Part shown: positions 13,011 through 16,210 of the stretch, piece after piece | How positions within the stretch are numbered: position 1 is the stretch's first letter | Layout: every line of letters begins with the position of its first letter | Assembly: GCA_905210385.1 (NCBI GenBank) | Contig: CAJLWS010000012.1 | Span: forward strand, 1 to 16,210 | Source: an uncultured Eubacteriales bacterium | GTDB taxonomy: Bacteria > Bacillota > Clostridia > Oscillospirales > Oscillospiraceae | DNA length: 16,210 bases | Direction: 5' to 3' | Program-made: the position numbers and the translations under genes | Notes under the pieces: generated by a model | Seen by the model: only the letters and a program-made list of their open reading frames with translations | What the model was told of the DNA's origin: nothing | The model's database searches: none

Positions 13011-14444
13011 TCACCGTTTGAGCCGATAGACTGGGTCCTGTTCCTCCCCGTCGACGGTTAAAATTCCTTTGGCTGTGAGTTCCTCTAGAAGTACGCGCAC
13101 CTGGGCGGGCTCCGCCTCCAGTAAAGCGGTCAGTTCGGCGCGCCCCGCAGCCACGTGGTCTGTAAGATATTCAATGATGGCTGCCCGTTGGACCGGGTGT
13201 TCCGAACCCATCTGGGAGGCCGTCCCATACTCCTTCTCCTCCCTGGTCCGGAAGGGAAGCTCCAGCACCGTTCGGTCTGGAGAGAACGTCTCTCGAATGA
13301 CCGGCGCTGCCCACCCCTGTTTTCTCCATGTGAGATAGATACGGGGAAGCCCGCCCCCCATACCTTCGCCGCCTCCGATCAGATTGAACAGGCGACCCAG
13401 CCCCTCGTTCCTGGGATCTGAGACACCCCCATTCCGTGCTGTCTCCACCTCAATGCGGAATCCCCCCGGATTGGAGAAGGTGACACCATCCTGCCCAATC
13501 CGGACCTCCACTCCGCCGCAGCCACGGTAATCCGCGTTGACCAGGCAGTTCACCAGTGCTTCCCTCACTGCTCGTTCTACTTCATCCCCACCCGGTAGGC
13601 GCTGCCGGGCCGGAACGTCCCGTTCCCCTCCGTGGAGGCAGTCACACACTTGACCATAGAAGTCACAGAGGTTTCCGCTCCACCCGCCGGAGCGCGAGTC
13701 CAGCTCCTTACTTCTGCCAGTCTCATCCCAGTAACGCAGGTGGAAATCCGGGAACAGCCCTCTGATGGACCGCTCCCCACCAAACATCAGCAGTCCCGCC
13801 GCCGTCGGATGGTCCACACCGTCTTTCCCCCGCTCTGTCGCCCCGCAGCGGCGAAGAAACTCCCAATCGGTCAATTCTTCCCACACATAGCCTGGGCGCA
13901 GCGCCTGCATCTGAGCGCGGTACCGTCGGATGGTCCCCTCATTCAGAGCCGCCATCTCCAGCTCCTCCAGCGCTGTCATGTCCCAGGTGCGGGCTGCGGC
14001 GTCCCGCAGCATGCCCTCTACCTCCTCCCGCGTGCAGCGATAGTCCCCTTCTCCGTTGCGGCGATAGGAGCCGGTCATGGGATCTCCATCCATGTACACT
14101 GGGCGGTCCAGGCGTTGGGCCCGAGGCACCGTGATGACAATGATCCGCTTGCCCCCCACCCGCTGGATCTCCACCTGCTGATCGGTCAAAATGTTGACGC
14201 TGACCTTTCTGGGATCGCTGATTCGCTCCCAGAACTGCTGGATCATTTCCTCCGGCGCCGGTAGATCCACCGCGTGAAGCGATCGGTCCGGATACTCCTC
14301 CACTCCCAACAGAATGACCCCACCCAGCGTGTTGGCAAAGGCACAGTAGGTCTCCCAAATACTATGAGGCAGTCCTCCAAGCGCCTTTTTGGCCTCAATC
14401 CGGTTATTTTCCCGGTACTGCTCCAGATTGGCAAAGTCGATCAT
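13011..14444 (-). CDS. AlbA_2 (Schlafen-like) / GHKL-ATPase-like / winged-helix protein
   Basis: 477 residues. The N-terminal AlbA_2 domain (about 10-150) starts with ENNRIEAKKALGGLPHSIWE and contains the typical AFANTLGGVILLGVEE. DHPTAAGLLMFG (211-222) marks the middle region. A GHKL-type ATPase-like domain (HATPase_c_4 class) follows, with EALVNCLVNADYRG (295-308), FSNPGGF and the closing DPRNEGLGRLFNLIG...GGGLPRIYLTW. The last 60 residues look like a winged helix (QRAAIIEYLTDHVAAGRAEL...LLEELTAKGILTV). Many relatives have VH.DY where this one has VNADY. Such proteins are often annotated as RecG-like helicases or transcriptional regulators, but no helicase motif is present. ATG 14444 is preferred over GTG 14450 because GGGGAG then lies at a workable distance. 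Function is unproven; DNA/RNA binding and regulation is the best guess. Confidence 0.88.
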   Translation of the reverse strand: MIDFANLEQYRENNRIEAKKALGGLPHSIWETYCAFANTLGGVILLGVEEYPDRSLHAVDLPAPEEMIQQFWERISDPRKVSVNILTDQQVEIQRVGGKRIIVITVPRAQRLDRPVYMDGDPMTGSYRRNGEGDYRCTREEVEGMLRDAAARTWDMTALEELEMAALNEGTIRRYRAQMQALRPGYVWEELTDWEFLRRCGATERGKDGVDHPTAAGLLMFGGERSIRGLFPDFHLRYWDETGRSKELDSRSGGWSGNLCDFYGQVCDCLHGGERDVPARQRLPGGDEVERAVREALVNCLVNADYRGCGGVEVRIGQDGVTFSNPGGFRIEVETARNGGVSDPRNEGLGRLFNLIGGGEGMGGGLPRIYLTWRKQGWAAPVIRETFSPDRTVLELPFRTREEKEYGTASQMGSEHPVQRAAIIEYLTDHVAAGRAELTALLEAEPAQVRVLLEELTAKGILTVDGEEQDPVYRLKR

Positions 14445-14480
14445 ATCCACTCCCCGCCTTCTCCCGGTTTCCTATTCCCC

Positions 14481-14510
14481 ACCATACCATGAAAGCGTCC
14501 TTCACGTCAA
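14481..14510 (-). promoter_or_regulatory. Promoter of the AlbA_2 gene
   Basis: On the - strand: -35 TTGACG (14510-14505), 18-bp spacer, -10 TATGGT (14486-14481) with TGG just before it (extended -10). The leader would be about 30 bases. It faces away from the SGNH hydrolase promoter 18 bp further on. Confidence 0.6.
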
Positions 14511-14527
14511 CGGATCCGGTCTTCTTC

Positions 14528-14555
14528 TTGACAAGCCGACCCTCTCTGATAAACT
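14528..14555 (+). promoter_or_regulatory. Promoter of the SGNH hydrolase gene
   Basis: -35 TTGACA (14528-14533), 16-bp spacer, -10 TAAACT (14550-14555) preceded by TGA (extended -10). A 7-bp inverted repeat, CCTCTCT (14541-14547) and AGAGAGG (14564-14570), flanks the -10. Its right arm is also part of the SD. Confidence 0.7.
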
Positions 14556-14581
14556 ATTGTCTGAGAGAGGAGGCCCCCCGC

Positions 14582-15166
14582 ATGACCATTCTGTGCTTTG
14601 GTGATTCCAATACTTTTGGCTATGATTCCAGATCCCACCTTGGGGATCGCTATCCCAAAGAGGTCCGCTGGACCGGGCTGCTGGCCGCATGCACCGGATG
14701 GGCCATCCTAGAGGCCGGGCAGAACGGCCGGGAAATTCCCTGCCGCCCATGGGAACTGGACGATCTGACGCACCGGGCCAGACAGGCCGATATAACCGTG
14801 ATCATGCTGGGCAGCAACGACCTGCTCCAGTCCCCGGATTTCCAGGCAGAGGACGTCAGCCTGCGGATGGAGGTGTGCCTGAGCCATCTGCTGCAAACCC
14901 GCGCCCCCGCCTCCCTCCTCCTTATCGCGCCGCCCCCCATGGTATCGGGCAGCTGGGTAGCAGGAGATCGCCTGCCCCGAGAGTCCGCCCGGCTGGCCAG
15001 GTGCTACCAGGCTCTGGCTCAGCGCTTGGGCACTTCCTTCGCCGACGCCGGGACATGGCAGGTGGAGCTGCTGTCGGACGGCGTCCACTTCTCCCCCGCA
15101 GGACACCGGGCTTTTGCAAACGGCGTTCTACCGGTACTGCAATCGCTGGCAGTACGGCTCCTCTGA
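14582..15166 (+). CDS. SGNH/GDSL hydrolase (arylesterase-like)
   Basis: 194 residues. All four SGNH blocks are visible: GDSNTFGYD (7-15) with nucleophile Ser9, the Gly of QNGRE (49), GSND (77-80) with Asn79, and SDGVHFSPAGH (165-175) with Asp166 and His169 of the triad. No signal peptide, so it is probably a cytoplasmic esterase or lipase of the TesA/arylesterase type; substrate unknown. ATG 14582 is chosen because AGGAGG lies 8 bases before it and the protein then begins at the block I strand. The open frame reaches back to 14489, but that part covers the promoter. The expected G-x-N block II appears as AGQNGRE. Confidence 0.92.
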   Translation: MTILCFGDSNTFGYDSRSHLGDRYPKEVRWTGLLAACTGWAILEAGQNGREIPCRPWELDDLTHRARQADITVIMLGSNDLLQSPDFQAEDVSLRMEVCLSHLLQTRAPASLLLIAPPPMVSGSWVAGDRLPRESARLARCYQALAQRLGTSFADAGTWQVELLSDGVHFSPAGHRAFANGVLPVLQSLAVRLL

Positions 15167-15242
15167 TCCAGCCCGCAACGATCAGCATTTCCGCATTTTT
15201 ACCTGTCCTTTACTCATTTAGATACTCATCCATCGCATTTTG

Positions 15243-15251
15243 TGTTAGAAT
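15243..15251 (+). promoter_or_regulatory. Possible extended -10 promoter for the flavodoxin-like gene
   Basis: TGT followed by TAGAAT (15246-15251) forms an extended -10. No good -35 hexamer lies at the right distance, and the SGNH gene ends 77 bases upstream with no clear terminator, so read-through is also possible. Confidence 0.4.
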
Positions 15252-15284
15252 GAAGCCATCCATTTCCGATGGGGAGGCCCCTCT

Positions 15285-15737
15285 ATGAAAACCGCCATCT
15301 GCTACCTCTCCCAGCACCATGGGAACACTTTGAAAGTCATCCGGGCCATGGCTGAAACGGGCAGCGTGGACCTGATCGACATCACCGCTCCCACCCCTCC
15401 GGATCTGGCCGGATATGATTTGGTGGGCTTTGCCTCCGGCATCTACGCCTTCGAGTTCCACCCCAAGGCGGTGGAATTTCTCAGGGAACACCTGCCCCAG
15501 GGCAAACGGGTGTTCTTTATCTACACCTATGGAGGCGCCAAAGGTACCGGAACTAGGGCCATTGCCCAGGCCGCCCGGGAGAAAGGTGCGGAAATTTTGG
15601 GCGAGTTCGGCTGCCGGGGCTACGTCACCTATGGCCCTTTCAAGCTGCTGGGCGGCGCCGGAAAGGGCCGCCCCAACGGGGAAGACCTGGACAGGGCCGG
15701 GGCATTTTTCGCCTCCATTGCGGAAAAGATCGTCTGA
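15285..15737 (+). CDS. Flavodoxin-like protein
   Basis: 150 residues with a flavodoxin fold. The phosphate-binding loop is SQHHGNTLK (9-17). Other landmarks are DLVGFASGIYAFEFHPKAVE (45-64), the FMN-contact strand FFIYTYGGAKGTG (77-89), and the C-terminal GRPNGEDLDRAGAFF (128-142), which is common in clostridial flavodoxin-family proteins. Likely an FMN-dependent electron carrier or small oxidoreductase in the cytoplasm. GGGGAGG lies 7 bases before the ATG. It heads a likely operon with the DUF5655 gene, whose start is 36 bp downstream. Confidence 0.88.
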   Translation: MKTAICYLSQHHGNTLKVIRAMAETGSVDLIDITAPTPPDLAGYDLVGFASGIYAFEFHPKAVEFLREHLPQGKRVFFIYTYGGAKGTGTRAIAQAAREKGAEILGEFGCRGYVTYGPFKLLGGAGKGRPNGEDLDRAGAFFASIAEKIV

Positions 15738-15773
15738 TCTCCTTTGGCCCATATCGGATCGGAGGTGTCTGCC

Positions 15774-16187
15774 GTGACCGTCCCAGAATACTATGAACCG
15801 GACCTGTTGTCTTTCTTTGACGGACACCCGCTGGAACTCTCTCTATACCAAGCGCTCTTTTCCCGGCTGGACCGTCTTTGTCCTGACGCATCGGTCAAGG
15901 TACAAAAGAGCCAGATCAGTTTTTACTGCCCTCGTCTGTTTGCCACCGCCTCCCTGCCCGCCCGCCGGCGGAAGGAATGGCCTGAGCGCTGCCTGGTTAT
16001 CACCTTTGGCCTGGAGCACCAACTGGAATCCCCCCGGGTGGCTGTGGCGGTGGAACCCTATCCCAACCGGTGGACCCATCATGTTTTGGTTGCCCGGGAA
16101 GGGCAGATTGACGATGAGCTGCTGGGCTGGCTGGAGGAGGCCCACCGCTTTGCCCGGGAGAAACGGCCCCGCCGGAGGCAGACATGA
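15774..16187 (+). CDS. DUF5655 domain protein
   Basis: 137 residues from GTG 15774, chosen because GGAGGTG (15761-15767) lies 6 bases before it; an upstream in-frame TTG at 15744 has no SD. The whole protein matches the DUF5655 pattern: SFFDGHPLELSLYQAL, VKVQKSQISFYCPRLFA (41-57), LVITFGLEHQLESPRVAVAV (74-93), YPNRWTHHVLV (96-106) and the final DDELLGWLEEAHRFARE. No function is established for this family; the conserved Lys-Ser-Gln and Trp-Thr-His-His clusters suggest a binding or catalytic site. The C-terminus is basic (KRPRRRQT). It ends in an ATGA overlap with the next gene. Confidence 0.85.
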   Translation: MTVPEYYEPDLLSFFDGHPLELSLYQALFSRLDRLCPDASVKVQKSQISFYCPRLFATASLPARRRKEWPERCLVITFGLEHQLESPRVAVAVEPYPNRWTHHVLVAREGQIDDELLGWLEEAHRFAREKRPRRRQT

Positions 16188-16210
16188 CGGAAAGGGCCTG
16201 GAAACCGCAC
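16184..16210 (+). CDS. Start of a further gene, truncated by the window edge
   Basis: ATG 16184 overlaps the DUF5655 stop as ATGA and is preceded by GGAGG (16174-16178) at 5 bases. Only MTERAWKPH is visible, too little to identify. The overlap implies translational coupling with the DUF5655 gene. Confidence 0.65.

Noticed and set aside
14489..14581. N-terminal extension of the SGNH hydrolase frame
   Set aside because: It contains the -35/-10 promoter and the SD; GDSL proteins of this type begin just before the GDSN block.

Overview
The window looks like chromosome from a G+C-rich Gram-positive anaerobe of the Clostridia, most likely an Oscillospiraceae-type gut bacterium. This is inference from content. 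Promoters are close to the sigma-A consensus, Shine-Dalgarno (SD) sequences are strong (AGGAGG/GGAGGTG), and a CIRCE heat-shock operator is present. Protein families common in gut Clostridia occur (DUF4358, DHHW, DUF5655, a split biotin-dependent decarboxylase), and third codon positions are G/C-rich. Nothing indicates a phage, transposon, plasmid origin or CRISPR array.

Layout. (1) Bases 1-3436, + strand, cell-surface locus: the 3' part of a Ser/Pro-linker, Big_2 and DUF4358 protein whose start lies off the left edge, a terminator-like hairpin, then an MBOAT O-acyltransferase and a DHHW (AlgX/AlgJ-like) partner 15 bp apart. Together these suggest O-acylation of an exported polysaccharide. 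A bidirectional terminator follows. (2) Bases 3466-8475, - strand: a complete branched-chain amino-acid-type ABC importer in the order livK-livH-livM-livG-livF, from a perfect TTGACA-17-TATAAT promoter bracketed by an 8-bp inverted repeat. Two strong hairpins lie between livK and livH. (3) Bases 8481-9540: an SDR oxidoreductase (-) and tRNA-Val(GAC) (+), transcribed divergently from promoters whose -35 boxes occupy the same bases; each unit has its own terminator. (4) Bases 9825-12125, + strand: an oxaloacetate-decarboxylase-type operon of carboxyltransferase alpha subunit, small membrane gamma-like subunit and biotin carrier. The sodium-pumping beta subunit is absent. (5) Bases 12222-12893: an Hsp20 gene under a CIRCE/HrcA-type operator. 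(6) Bases 13011-14444, - strand: an AlbA_2 (Schlafen-like) / GHKL-ATPase-like / winged-helix regulator. (7) Bases 14528-16210, + strand: an SGNH hydrolase with its own promoter, then a flavodoxin-like gene, a DUF5655 gene and the first codons of a further gene coupled by an ATGA overlap.

The region is a series of independent transcription units, mostly of recognisable families. I do not see a clear new multi-gene system. The points most worth a second look are the beta-less decarboxylase operon, the shared -35 divergent promoter, the palindrome around the liv promoter, the hairpins after livK, direct repeats upstream of CIRCE, and the Big_2-DUF4358 protein beside the acyltransferase pair. Starts were assigned by SD position. 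In eight genes the SD favours a start downstream of the longest open frame, or another in-frame codon.
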